Program-made: the position numbers and the translations under genes
Assembly: GCF_000472925.1 (NCBI RefSeq)
Contig: NZ_AXAS01000001.1
Coordinates: 186,001 to 250,000, forward strand
Direction: 5' to 3'
Length of the DNA stretch: 64,000 nucleotides
Source: Bradyrhizobium sp. Ec3.3
GTDB lineage: Bacteria > Pseudomonadota > Alphaproteobacteria > Rhizobiales > Xanthobacteraceae
Part shown: positions 46,908 to 55,244 of the stretch, one piece after another
Layout of the letters: every line of letters starts with the position of its first letter
Position numbering within the stretch: position 1 is the first letter of the stretch
The notes under the pieces: model-generated
What the model was told of the DNA's origin: nothing
What the model saw: the letters and a program-made list of their open reading frames with translations, nothing else
The model's database searches: none

Positions 46908-47190
46908 GTTCCTGACAGCCGCAGTCGGCTTCATTCTCGCGATGCTGGCGCTGGGGCTGGTGTCGATCCTGCGTGGTCCGGGAGACGCCGACCGTATGAT
47001 GGCGATGCAGTTGATCGGAACCGGCGGTATCGCAACACTGCTGCTGCTCGGCACGGTAGCGAGCCTGCCGGCGGCAATCGACGTGGCGTTGACTTTGGCG
47101 CTTCTCGCCACGTTCGCGTCTATCGCCTTTGTCAAGAAAGGACTTTCCAGCCTCGATGCCGATGGTACCGCACCAACGGAGCCCAAATGA
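46900..47190 (+). CDS. mnhF: Mrp/Mbh-type antiporter subunit F
   Basis: A 96-residue three-helix protein: MTEFLTAAVGFILAMLALGL, then the family motif SILRGPGDADRMMAMQLIGT, and DVALTLALLATFASIAFVKK. It corresponds to MrpF and to MbhB, a small subunit of the sodium/proton translocating module. It overlaps mnhE by 8 bp and mnhG by 4 bp (ATGA), so translation is coupled. Confidence 0.9.
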   Translation: MTEFLTAAVGFILAMLALGLVSILRGPGDADRMMAMQLIGTGGIATLLLLGTVASLPAAIDVALTLALLATFASIAFVKKGLSSLDADGTAPTEPK

Positions 47191-47480
47191 GCTTGCTAGG
47201 CGACATTATTACGATTGTGGCGGTGTCGGCGGGCGCGTTCTTCTTTCTGGCTGGCACAGTGGGTCTTCTTCGCTTTCCCGATACGCTGACACGCCTGCAC
47301 GCACTCACGAAGGCAGACAATCTTGGCCTCGGTCTCGTCGTGCTTGGATTGCTCCCGCAAGCAGCAAGCCTCCGCGACGGGTTCAAGCTGGTCAGCATCT
47401 GGCTGCTCGGACTGCTCGCGGGTGCGACTGTTTCGCAACTGATCGCGCGCGCAGCGCGCCAAGGCGAATCGGCCAGATGA
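47187..47480 (+). CDS. mnhG: Mrp/Mbh-type antiporter subunit G
   Basis: A 97-residue three-helix protein starting MSLLGDIITIVAVSAGAFFF. The family motif is GTVGLLRFPDTLTRLHALTK, followed by ADNLGLGLVVLGLL. It is equivalent to MrpG and MbhC. It overlaps both neighbours by ATGA (4 bp). Confidence 0.92.
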   Translation: MSLLGDIITIVAVSAGAFFFLAGTVGLLRFPDTLTRLHALTKADNLGLGLVVLGLLPQAASLRDGFKLVSIWLLGLLAGATVSQLIARAARQGESAR

Positions 47481-48421
47481 GCATCGCGACGATCTTCGAA
47501 ATCGTGCTTGCGGCCGTCGTGCTGGGCCTCGGCATCTGGACGATCGTCGTGCGCGAGACCTATTCGGCGACGGTCGGCTTCGTTGCTTACGGACTGCTGG
47601 TTGCACTGATCTGGGTGCGCCTCGACGCTATCGACGTTGCGCTGACCGAGGCGGCAATCGGCGGAGGGCTGGGCGGCGTATTGTTGCTGGGCGCGGCTGC
47701 CCAACTGCGGGATTCCGAGCCGGCGGTAACGGATGCGGCGGGTAACGCGGTGCGCGTGTGCGCGGCAATACTCTCGGCGCTGACCGCCGCGACGCTGGCC
47801 GGCGCGGTACTGGTCCTGCCCGATCCTGCGCCAACGCTTGCGCCCGCGGCCGTTTCAAATGCCTGGGCGACAAGCCTTGCGAACCCCGTCACCAACGTGC
47901 TCATGGCGTTCCGCGCCATGGATACCATGCTCGAGAAAGTCGTGCTCTTACTCGCCATCATCGGCGTTTGGTCGCTCGCACCTGACAGTGCCTGGGGTGG
48001 CCACCCAGGGCCCCGCCATCAAGCCGATCCGCATGGCGTTCTCGTCTTTCTTGCACGCTTGTTGCCGCCGATCGGCATCGTCGTCGGGATCTATGTCCTT
48101 TGGACTGGAGCCAACCACCCCGGCGGAGCCTTTCAGGGCGGCGCGATTCTCGCGGCGATGTGGCTGCTGGCAATCATGGCCGGGTTGGCGGACACGCCAC
48201 CCGTGAGCAGTCGACGGCTACGGCTCATCCTCGTTGCCGGGCCCGGCCTGTTTCTTGTCGTCGGCATTGCAGGACTTCTGTTTGGCTCCGCGTTCCTCTC
48301 TTATCCGCCAGCCCAAGCCAAGCCGCTGATCCTCGCTATCGAGGTCGCCATGATCCTCACGATTGCGGCAACCCTCGGCCTTCTGCTTGCAGGCGCACCG
48401 GAACGGAGAACGGGGCAATGA
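47477..48421 (+). CDS. DUF4040-MnhB fusion subunit (MbhD/E/F-like)
   Basis: A 314-residue membrane protein. The N-terminal part (MSIATIFEIVLAAVVLGLGI, ALIWVRLDAIDVALTEAAIG, GGGLGGVLLLGAAAQL) is a DUF4040 domain, the piece equivalent to archaeal MbhD and to the C-terminus of bacterial MrpA. A middle segment (ANPVTNVLMAFRAMDTMLEK) resembles MbhE. The C-terminal half is MnhB/MbhF with VGIYVLWTGANHPGGAFQGG and its four helices. So three Mbh subunits appear fused, while a separate NuoL-like MrpA is missing. It overlaps mnhG and mnhC by 4 bp each. Confidence 0.82.
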   Translation: MSIATIFEIVLAAVVLGLGIWTIVVRETYSATVGFVAYGLLVALIWVRLDAIDVALTEAAIGGGLGGVLLLGAAAQLRDSEPAVTDAAGNAVRVCAAILSALTAATLAGAVLVLPDPAPTLAPAAVSNAWATSLANPVTNVLMAFRAMDTMLEKVVLLLAIIGVWSLAPDSAWGGHPGPRHQADPHGVLVFLARLLPPIGIVVGIYVLWTGANHPGGAFQGGAILAAMWLLAIMAGLADTPPVSSRRLRLILVAGPGLFLVVGIAGLLFGSAFLSYPPAQAKPLILAIEVAMILTIAATLGLLLAGAPERRTGQ

Positions 48422-48759
48422 GCGGCGTGACTGTGTTTGGATTGTGTGCCGCTGCGGCGGTCGGACTTGGCCTCTACGGCCTGATCACCAATCCGCAGCC
48501 CCTTCGCAAGATCATCGCCTTCAATTTGCTGGGCAGCGGGGTGTTCCTCCTGTTCGGCGTCATCGGACGGCGGGGCGCGGCGGCGGGCATGGGCAATGAC
48601 CCGGTGCCGCAGGCCCTGGTGATTACCGGTGTCGTCGTCGCATTTTCCGCAACGGCACTGGCAATCGCACTCGTGTTGCGGCTGTTTCAGACGACCGGCT
48701 CCACAACATTGAGCAATGCCGCTCCATCGGGCACTGGCTCAAATCCGTCTGGTGACTGA
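48418..48759 (+). CDS. mnhC: Mrp/Mbh-type antiporter subunit C (NuoK-like)
   Basis: A 113-residue three-helix protein of the NuoK/MnhC family, equivalent to MbhG. Key segments are FGLCAAAAVGLGLYGLITNP, QPLRKIIAFNLLGSGVFLLF and DPVPQALVITGVVVAFSATA; the VPQALVITGIVV motif defines the family. It starts within an ATGA overlap and its stop shares a base with the ATG of the D subunit. Confidence 0.92.
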   Translation: MSGVTVFGLCAAAAVGLGLYGLITNPQPLRKIIAFNLLGSGVFLLFGVIGRRGAAAGMGNDPVPQALVITGVVVAFSATALAIALVLRLFQTTGSTTLSNAAPSGTGSNPSGD

Positions 48760-50537
48760 TGCTGCCCCCCGCCCCGGCGCCGGATGCAGCAACGACCACG
48801 AGCGGCTTCCTGCTGGTCTTGTCGATTGTCGTGCCGATCGCAGGTGTCTTGCTGGCCTTCGTTCTGGGCGGCCGGTACGTCAGGCTGGTCGCACACACGA
48901 TCATTCCTTTCGGGGTGGCGATTGCCGGAGCGATTCTCCTGGCGCTGCCGCAGAATGAAGGCCCACTGGTTTACCTGCTCGGCGGCTGGCCACCACCGCT
49001 GGGAGTAGCACTCCGCGCCGACGGGCCGTCGGCCGTCATGCTGGCAACGACTGCAATCGTGATCTGCGCGGTCGCCATCTACGCCGCGGCTGATTTCTCC
49101 GTCCCTGCGGCCGAGACCCGCGCGCCGTTCGCTTTCTGGATATTGCTATTGGCGGTCTGGGGGGCGCTGAACACGATCTTCCTGGGTGGGGATCTGTTCA
49201 CCCTCTACGTTGCCCTGGAATTGCTGACATTCGCCGCAGTTCCAATGGTCTCGCTCGACGGCCGCGCGGAGACGCTGCGATCGGCGCTGCGATATCTGCT
49301 GTTCGCCTTGCTCGGCTCGGTCTTCTATCTGGTGGGCACGGCACTGCTCTATGGTCTCCACGGCACGCTCGACATCGTGTTGCTGTCGCGTCGCGTTGGC
49401 GCGGAGCCCGCCGCACTTGTTGCGGCCGCATTGATGACAACGGGCCTTCTGGCGAAGTCCGCGCTCTTCCCGTTGCACCTGTGGCTGCCGCCCGCCCACG
49501 CAGGAGCACCGGCTGCGGCCAGTGCGATTCTGTCCGGCCTAGTCGTGAAGGGATCTTTCTTCATTGTCGTGCGGCTCTGGTTCAACGTCCTGCCCGGCCT
49601 GCCCGGCTTTGCGGCAACGCAATTGCTCGGTGCGCTCGGCGCGGCGGCGATCGTGGTCGGAAGCATGGTGGCCCTGCGCCAGGAGCGTCTCAAGCTCCTG
49701 ATTGCTTATTCCACCCTGGCCCAGATCGGCTATCTCTTCCTGATGTTTCCGTTGGCGTACGATGCCTCGGGCCGTCTCGCGAGTGGTGACGCCTTGGCGG
49801 GCGGCCTACTCCAGGCCGTTTCTCACGCTACCGCGAAGGCCGCAATGTTCATGGCCGTGGGGTCGATCTATGCGATGCTTGGCCACGATCGCATCACGGG
49901 GCTGGGCGGTGTTGCACGGGCCTCGCCCCTGAACGTCCTGGCCTTTGCGCTCGGCGGAATCGCGTTGATGGGCGTTCCCCTCAGTGGCGCGTACCTTGCG
50001 AAGGATCTGCTGCTCCGGTCGGCGAACGAGAATGGGCAGTGGTGGTGGGAGATTGTGCTCCAGGCCGGAGGGATGTTCACGGCCGCCTATGTCGTGCTCG
50101 TCCTGGCTCATGCGCTTGCGGCTTCAGACAAGCCGATCGCCCTGGCCGGCCCTACATCGCGCATTCGGGACGCGGCGCCACTCGTCCTGTCACTCTGCTC
50201 GCTATTGCTTGGCCTCGTGCCGTTGGGACTGTATCTGCCAATTCCGTCCGACATGACATCCTCCCTCTTCGGACCTGGGATACTTTCCAAATTGCTCTTA
50301 CCCGTGCTGGGCGGCGTGGTTATTGCGATCCTGCTCAGCCCTTGGCCGCATCCGCTGGCGTCTTCGACCTCCGGGAAGGCAATCATGACAGGGGCCACCC
50401 GCGTCCGACGCGGCAGCCTCGCCCTCGGCTACCTCGTCGAAAGGACAGATGAGGCTCTTTCCCAATGGCCTGCGGCAAGCATGTGCCTTCTTTTGCTGGC
50501 ACTGCTGCTTGGCGCGCTGATGTGCGTGGCTACCTGA
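48759..50537 (+). CDS. mnhD: Mrp/Mbh-type antiporter subunit D (NuoN/M-like)
   Basis: A 592-residue proton-translocating subunit homologous to NuoM/NuoN and to MbhH. It has about 14-15 helices. Characteristic segments are TIFLGGDLFTLYVALELLTF (with the conserved helix-5 glutamate), GLLAKSALFPLHLWLPPAHA with the family lysine, and LLIAYSTLAQIGYLFLMFPL. The C-terminal extension with a last helix (MCLLLLALLLGALMCVA) makes it longer than a typical 500-residue MrpD. Last gene of the cluster; no terminator was recognised directly after it. Confidence 0.9.
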   Translation: MLPPAPAPDAATTTSGFLLVLSIVVPIAGVLLAFVLGGRYVRLVAHTIIPFGVAIAGAILLALPQNEGPLVYLLGGWPPPLGVALRADGPSAVMLATTAIVICAVAIYAAADFSVPAAETRAPFAFWILLLAVWGALNTIFLGGDLFTLYVALELLTFAAVPMVSLDGRAETLRSALRYLLFALLGSVFYLVGTALLYGLHGTLDIVLLSRRVGAEPAALVAAALMTTGLLAKSALFPLHLWLPPAHAGAPAAASAILSGLVVKGSFFIVVRLWFNVLPGLPGFAATQLLGALGAAAIVVGSMVALRQERLKLLIAYSTLAQIGYLFLMFPLAYDASGRLASGDALAGGLLQAVSHATAKAAMFMAVGSIYAMLGHDRITGLGGVARASPLNVLAFALGGIALMGVPLSGAYLAKDLLLRSANENGQWWWEIVLQAGGMFTAAYVVLVLAHALAASDKPIALAGPTSRIRDAAPLVLSLCSLLLGLVPLGLYLPIPSDMTSSLFGPGILSKLLLPVLGGVVIAILLSPWPHPLASSTSGKAIMTGATRVRRGSLALGYLVERTDEALSQWPAASMCLLLLALLLGALMCVAT

Positions 50538-50698
50538 ACGAACCGGCATCCGATCAGATGGCTCGCCACGCCCGACCTGCGCAGCGGGCTGAGGATGGTG
50601 CGCCATTCAGAACAGAACTGAGAACTCATATATGATTGAAATACCTATATATTATCTGCAAGCGCTTGCGCCGCATCGCGCCTGGACGGCGGTTCTCC

Positions 50699-50827
50699 TT
50701 ATCGTCCAAGCAGCAGCACTATTGAGGCCATTAACCCCGTGACGCCGATGGCGGGTACAACGATCCAGAAGGCCTCATTCCACTTATCGGGAAAGCGACA
50801 GGCGAGCTGCCAATTCGACAGCACCAC
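50699..50827 (-). CDS. Possible very small membrane protein
   Basis: A 42-codon frame from a GTG reads VVLSNWQLACRFPDKWNEAF and ends in a hydrophobic helix, WIVVPAIGVTGLMASIVLL. This looks like a single-pass membrane peptide, but it has no ATG, no clear ribosome-binding site and no family match. A hairpin at 50894-50918 lies just upstream, which argues against a longer version. The remainder of the 530-bp gap after mnhD (50538-51069) shows nothing else. Confidence 0.25.
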   Translation of the reverse strand: MVLSNWQLACRFPDKWNEAFWIVVPAIGVTGLMASIVLLLGR

Positions 50828-50885
50828 GCCCAGATATCGGGAAATTGACTTATGCCGCCGACGCAGCCGCGCCCAAAGCGTCAGC

Positions 50886-50918
50886 GCAAACAAAGCCCGC
50901 GCTTGCGAAGTGCGGGCT
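50886..50918 (-). terminator. Terminator of the leftward ABC transporter/SGNH operon
   Basis: Read leftward: an 11-bp stem, AGCCCGCACTT / AAGCGCGGGCT with one G-T pair and a CGC loop, followed by TTTGTTTG. It lies about 150 bp after the SGNH hydrolase stop codon and before the end of mnhD, so it would isolate the two operons. Confidence 0.7.
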
Positions 50919-51069
50919 CCGGTCATGGGAGTCCATGACCGGTTCGCGAGGAGCGTCCCATGTCGCCCCCCGGAGCGCACGCGGCGAGGCCGCGGCGCAA
51001 TTCGCACAGTCGGCTGATTGCAACCGATCCCATCGGGCAAGGCACCATCTTTTATTTCGGGAGTACGGA

Positions 51070-51753
51070 TTACGTTAGCACCGTCTCGCGCTTCGTAGTG
51101 GCGGCAAAGATATTCGCTACCTTTCCGGCAATCGCTGCCCCCAAATCGGCGTTGTTCTTGGCCGTGAAATGAATTCCATCAACTCCATCGGTCGAAATCA
51201 CGCTTCCCGCGTCGAAGAAATCGACCTTAAGGAAAGCAGCGAGCGATCTGTACTGGCTGGCGAGTTCGATGGTCTTCTCGCGCCCGCCCTCAAACATTCC
51301 CTGAAACCACGGGTCCGGCAAATCGGCGAGTGGCGGCGGCGAAACGATGAGCACTTTGGGCGCGGGATACACTGTTCCTACTCCGCCGCCAGAAGTGAGC
51401 ACTTGTCCCGCCAACTTGGACATACCGACCGCGATCTCGTAAGGCGTGCGACGGAAATAGCTCTTCGTATCGTTGGTCCCGAGCATGATGATGACGAGAT
51501 CCAGCGGAAGATGACTTGCAAGGGCGGATGGAAGGTAGGCGGACCCGTTCAGTCGTGGATCCACTGGATCATCGAGCGACGTCGTGCGTGCACTCAACCC
51601 CTCCTCGATGACCTCGTAGTCGGGCCCGAGCTTTGCTGCCATGGCTCCCGTCCACCGCTCCGCATAGGGAAACCGCGTCGTCGGCGAGCCCTCCGGGACG
51701 GCAACCCAGCCCCAGGTAAGTGAATCTCCAAAGCACAGGATACGTTTCGTCAT
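51070..51753 (-). CDS. SGNH/GDSL-family hydrolase (MsAcT-like arylesterase/acyltransferase)
   Basis: A 227-residue serine hydrolase. The catalytic serine is in CFGDSLTWGW (S11), block III is LDLVIIMLGTNDTKSYFRRT, and the Asp-His pair is in DGVDGIHFTAKN. From memory it closely resembles the Mycobacterium smegmatis arylesterase/acyltransferase MsAcT, for example in VIEEGLSARTTSLDDPVDPR and LNGSAYLPSALASHLPLDL. It would remove acyl groups such as acetate from an alcohol or sugar. It starts 7 bp after the second permease gene, making it the last gene of the ABC operon. No signal peptide, hence cytoplasmic. Confidence 0.88.
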   Translation of the reverse strand: MTKRILCFGDSLTWGWVAVPEGSPTTRFPYAERWTGAMAAKLGPDYEVIEEGLSARTTSLDDPVDPRLNGSAYLPSALASHLPLDLVIIMLGTNDTKSYFRRTPYEIAVGMSKLAGQVLTSGGGVGTVYPAPKVLIVSPPPLADLPDPWFQGMFEGGREKTIELASQYRSLAAFLKVDFFDAGSVISTDGVDGIHFTAKNNADLGAAIAGKVANIFAATTKRETVLT

Positions 51754-51760
51754 CGGTCCC

Positions 51761-52708
51761 TCACGAGTTTGATTTAGAGCGAACGCCGTAGAAGATCGCG
51801 GCGAGGAGAATGATCAGCCCTTGGGCGATGAGCTTGCCTGGCTCCTGCACCCCCATAGTCGTCATGACTACGAACAGAAGGGCGAAGCAGAGGACGCCGA
51901 CAAATGGACCCCAGACTTGGGCGGGTCGGCCGAAGACCACGCCGCCTAGAATAGTTGCCGCGATCGAATTCATGACGAGTTCAGGTCCGAACCGCACGCT
52001 TCCGACCGCTATCGAGGATGTTTGGACCAGTGCAGCCACGGCAGACATGAGTCCCGAGATCGTGTGCGCAAGCACGACGGTGCGTTCGACCGGCACGCCC
52101 GAAAAATGTGCGGAGATTGGATTGCTGCCGATCGACCACACGAATCTGCCGAACACGGTTCTTCCGAGAAAGCCGCTCATCACGCCGGCAAGCACGAACC
52201 AAAAGATGACTGGGGCCGGGAGTGTCCCGAACCGTAAATTATAGAGTTGGCGGAACTGGTCCGGGACATCTCCCGGCGGCTTCCCATTCGCGAGATATTC
52301 AACCAACCCGATCAGAATGATATTCACCGCAAGCGTCACGATGACGGCGGATGCTCGGCGCTTGCCGACAAGAAGCCCGTTCAAAAGACCGACCGAAAGC
52401 CCGACACTTAGGCACAGAAGAACAACGAAAAGAATCGGCCATTCGTAAAGGAGGCCAGAAGAAATCAGGTAGTTGACGAACAGAATAACTCCACCAGCGG
52501 ACAGGTCGATGGAGCGCGAGGAGATTACGAGCAGTTGACCGAGAACGACGATACCGAGCGGCACGACCTGTCGCGCGAATGTACCCAGGATCGCGACGTT
52601 CATCAGGTTGGGCCGCATCATCCACAAGGTGACAAGGAGCACCAGGAGAACGATGTAGGAAGGCGGTATTCGCAACGCGGCGCGAGACAGGTCGTCAAGT
52701 CGCTTCAT
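51761..52708 (-). CDS. Sugar-type ABC transporter permease (RbsC-like)
   Basis: A 315-residue inner-membrane permease of the ribose/xylose/branched-chain type with about nine to ten helices. Family landmarks are PLGIVVLGQLLVISSRSIDL and SAGGVILFVNYLISSGLL, then GSNPISAHFSGVPVERTVVL, where the EAA-like loop lies, and MNSIAATILGGVVFGRP. It follows the first permease by 3 bp and is followed by the SGNH gene after 7 bp. The two permeases probably form a heterodimer. Confidence 0.92.
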   Translation of the reverse strand: MKRLDDLSRAALRIPPSYIVLLVLLVTLWMMRPNLMNVAILGTFARQVVPLGIVVLGQLLVISSRSIDLSAGGVILFVNYLISSGLLYEWPILFVVLLCLSVGLSVGLLNGLLVGKRRASAVIVTLAVNIILIGLVEYLANGKPPGDVPDQFRQLYNLRFGTLPAPVIFWFVLAGVMSGFLGRTVFGRFVWSIGSNPISAHFSGVPVERTVVLAHTISGLMSAVAALVQTSSIAVGSVRFGPELVMNSIAATILGGVVFGRPAQVWGPFVGVLCFALLFVVMTTMGVQEPGKLIAQGLIILLAAIFYGVRSKSNS

Positions 52709-52711
52709 GAC

Positions 52712-53653
52712 TTACAGTCCAATCGTCTTGCGCGGCTGAAGCGATATGACTGCGAGTAGTATCAGCCCCTTCACGATGGTCTGGATGAAGGCCGAGACAT
52801 TGAGAAGATTCATGCCATTTGCGATAACTGCGAGAAGCGCGCAGCCGATGACAGTGCCGTGGAGGCTGCCGACTCCTCCGGCGAGTTGGGTGCCGCCAAG
52901 CGCAACGGCGGTGATCGAATCAACCGCATATTGCGTCCCGATGTTTGGGTCACCCGAGACGATGCGGCCCGCCAAGAAGATGCCGGCCGCAGCAGCGAAA
53001 CAGGAACTCAGGACGTAGGCTGCGAGGACGTTGCGCCGCTCTGCGATGCCAAAGGTAGCCGCTGTTTCACCTCCGCCGATCGCAAAGAGGTGCAAGCCGA
53101 AGCGGGAGCCGTGCACGACCTTCCAAGCCACCAATATTGCGGCGATGACCCATATGACAGGCATGTAGATGCCAAATAGCTTGCCGCTCACGAGAAAGAG
53201 GATCTCAGATGGGACGGAGCCGCCAGCAGAGGGCCGGACAAACATCGTTATGCCCTGCACGATGCCCATCATGGACAACGTTGCGATGATCGGATGCACT
53301 CTAAAAGTGGTTACCGTAATCCCGTTTAGGAGCCCAATCACGACGGCCGCGAGCATGACCCCCGGCACCGCAACATAGACGGGAGCGTTGAGCGACAGGA
53401 TTCCGGTCGTGAGGCTGACGACGGAGCCGACCGACAGATCAAGACCTCTCACAAGGATCACGATCATCTGCCCGATGCTCACGAGGATGAGCGGCGCCGC
53501 CTGAGCAACTAGATTGAGAATGTTTTGCGAACTCACGAACTCATTGGTCGAAAATGCCAAGGCCAAGGAACAGGCCAGGGCGACGAGCAACGGAACCGTC
53601 CACAACCCGTGCCGTGAGTTTGCTCCAACAAATAAGCGACCAAGCTGGCTCAT
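52712..53653 (-). CDS. Sugar-type ABC transporter permease (RbsC-like)
   Basis: A 313-residue permease from the ATG at 53653 (MSQLGRLFVGANSRHGLWTV). It has the family motifs APLILVSIGQMIVILVRGLD, LSVGSVVSLTTGILSL, and YAVDSITAVALGGTQLAGGV with the GSLHGTVIG stretch after it. It is homologous to the adjacent permease but clearly diverged. The ATP-binding gene ends 16 bp upstream. Some in-frame codons upstream of 53653 overlap that gene and are not needed. Confidence 0.92.
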   Translation of the reverse strand: MSQLGRLFVGANSRHGLWTVPLLVALACSLALAFSTNEFVSSQNILNLVAQAAPLILVSIGQMIVILVRGLDLSVGSVVSLTTGILSLNAPVYVAVPGVMLAAVVIGLLNGITVTTFRVHPIIATLSMMGIVQGITMFVRPSAGGSVPSEILFLVSGKLFGIYMPVIWVIAAILVAWKVVHGSRFGLHLFAIGGGETAATFGIAERRNVLAAYVLSSCFAAAAGIFLAGRIVSGDPNIGTQYAVDSITAVALGGTQLAGGVGSLHGTVIGCALLAVIANGMNLLNVSAFIQTIVKGLILLAVISLQPRKTIGL

Positions 53654-53669
53654 CTCGGTTGTTTTCACC

Positions 53670-55172
53670 TCAACTATGTAGGGCCGCTTCAAGAATGGCG
53701 TGCTCGGTAGCCGATTCGGCGGGCATCTCGGTAACGACATGCTTGTCGTGGATGACATACAGCCGATCGCAAAGACCGATCAGCTCCAGAGTTTCTCTCG
53801 AAAGGACGACGACCGAACCGCCGGCGTTCGCGTAGTCGCGAAGGAGCTTGTAGATCTCTGCCTTTGCGCCCACGTCGACGCCTCGGGTCGGCTCTTCAAT
53901 GATCAGTATGTCGGCCCCCAATGCGAGATATCGTCCAAGAAGAACCTTTTGCTGATTTCCGCCAGACAGAGCGTTCACCGGCAGCGACGGTCTAGAGGCC
54001 TTTATCGAAAGGCTTTTCATGGAGTTCGCGATCACCTCGCGATGAGCCGATGCCGGTTTTAGTTCGAAATGCCGGCTGTGCAGTCCAATGGTGAGATTGT
54101 GGGCAAGAGAAAGGTCGAGAAACAAGCCTTCGAGCTTCCTGTCCTCGGGCACAAAGCCGAGGCCCAGCGCCTGCATCTCGCGAATGCCGAGCTCTCCTGA
54201 GAGCGGGAAGGCGAACTCCCGTCCTCTAACGGCAACCTTGCCGCCGTGGGGCGTGTATTGTCCGACGAGCGACCTTACAAGCTCCCGCTGCCCCTGGCCC
54301 TCGAGGCCTGCGAGCGCCACGATCTCGCCGCGCCGGAGCATGATCGACGACGGCGTAGCGTCCGGAGTCAGCCGAAGACCCTCAATCGAGAGAACGACTT
54401 CGCCCTCGGTTCGGTTCGACCTGGGCGGAAACAACTCGCTCAGCTCCCGGCCGACCATCATGGCGATCAACTGCTTGGGGCGGATCGCTGAAACCGGCAC
54501 GCAATCTACGTTGCGACCATCCTTCAACACGGTGATGGTGTCGCAAATCTTGAAAATTTCTTCCATGCGGTGAGAGATGTAGACGACCGCCTTCTGCTGC
54601 TTCGTGAGGGCCAGAATCTGAGCGTTGAGAACCTCGACATCAGCGGCATTGAGCGCAGCCGTTGGTTCATCGAGAATAACGACGTCGGCGCGTGCTGATA
54701 TGCCGCGGGCGATTTCTACAAATTGCCTCTCCGCGATCGAAAGGTTTCCAACGAGGGTTGCTGGATCGAGCTTCAGGCCAAGCTCGGATAAAATCTCTTT
54801 CGCCTTCCTCTCCATCCAAGCCGTGTCGGTTACGCCGAACTTTGTAACCGGCTCTTTGCCGAGGTACATGTTCTCGGCGATCGACAGATTAGGAAGTAGC
54901 GAATGTTCCTGGAACACCGTCGATACTCCGGCATCGAGCGCCTCACGAGGTGAGACGAATCGGACGATTTGTCCGTTCTTCCGAATCATGCCGCCGTCTG
55001 GCTGAATGACGCCTGCCAAGATCTTCATGAGGGTCGATTTGCCGGCCCCGTTCTCGCCCATGAGCGCATGGACTGATCCGGGAAGCAGTTGAAAATCGAC
55101 GTTTTCGAGCGCGGCAATGCCCCCGAACGTCTTCGAGATTGATGTCATCTGGACAAGCGGCTGTACGGTCAT
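53670..55172 (-). CDS. Sugar-type ABC transporter ATP-binding protein (RbsA-like, two domains)
   Basis: A 500-residue protein with two nucleotide-binding domains, as in RbsA/XylG. The first has Walker A GENGAGKSTLMKIL, signature LSIAERQFVEIARG and Walker B DVVILDEPTAAL. The second has the usual degenerate Walker A (LEGQGQRELVRSLVG) and signature LSGGNQQKVLLGRYLALGAD with LIIEEPTRGVDVG. The ATG at 55172 (MTVQPLVQMTSISKTFGG) fits the family. It energises import with the two permeases and the binding protein encoded just upstream (72 bp gap). Confidence 0.93.
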   Translation of the reverse strand: MTVQPLVQMTSISKTFGGIAALENVDFQLLPGSVHALMGENGAGKSTLMKILAGVIQPDGGMIRKNGQIVRFVSPREALDAGVSTVFQEHSLLPNLSIAENMYLGKEPVTKFGVTDTAWMERKAKEILSELGLKLDPATLVGNLSIAERQFVEIARGISARADVVILDEPTAALNAADVEVLNAQILALTKQQKAVVYISHRMEEIFKICDTITVLKDGRNVDCVPVSAIRPKQLIAMMVGRELSELFPPRSNRTEGEVVLSIEGLRLTPDATPSSIMLRRGEIVALAGLEGQGQRELVRSLVGQYTPHGGKVAVRGREFAFPLSGELGIREMQALGLGFVPEDRKLEGLFLDLSLAHNLTIGLHSRHFELKPASAHREVIANSMKSLSIKASRPSLPVNALSGGNQQKVLLGRYLALGADILIIEEPTRGVDVGAKAEIYKLLRDYANAGGSVVVLSRETLELIGLCDRLYVIHDKHVVTEMPAESATEHAILEAALHS

Positions 55173-55244
55173 CGCTTCGATCCAAAGCTTGCATAGGGGG
55201 ACGGTGGTGCCGGCGCTTAAAAAGAGCGCCGGCACCAGCAAAGA

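Noticed and set aside
46440-50537. The E-F-G-B-C-D cluster considered as an ordinary Mrp operon
   Set aside because: Gene order begins with E rather than A, the MrpA pump domain is missing, and DUF4040 is fused to MnhB; these fit the Mbh-type module better.
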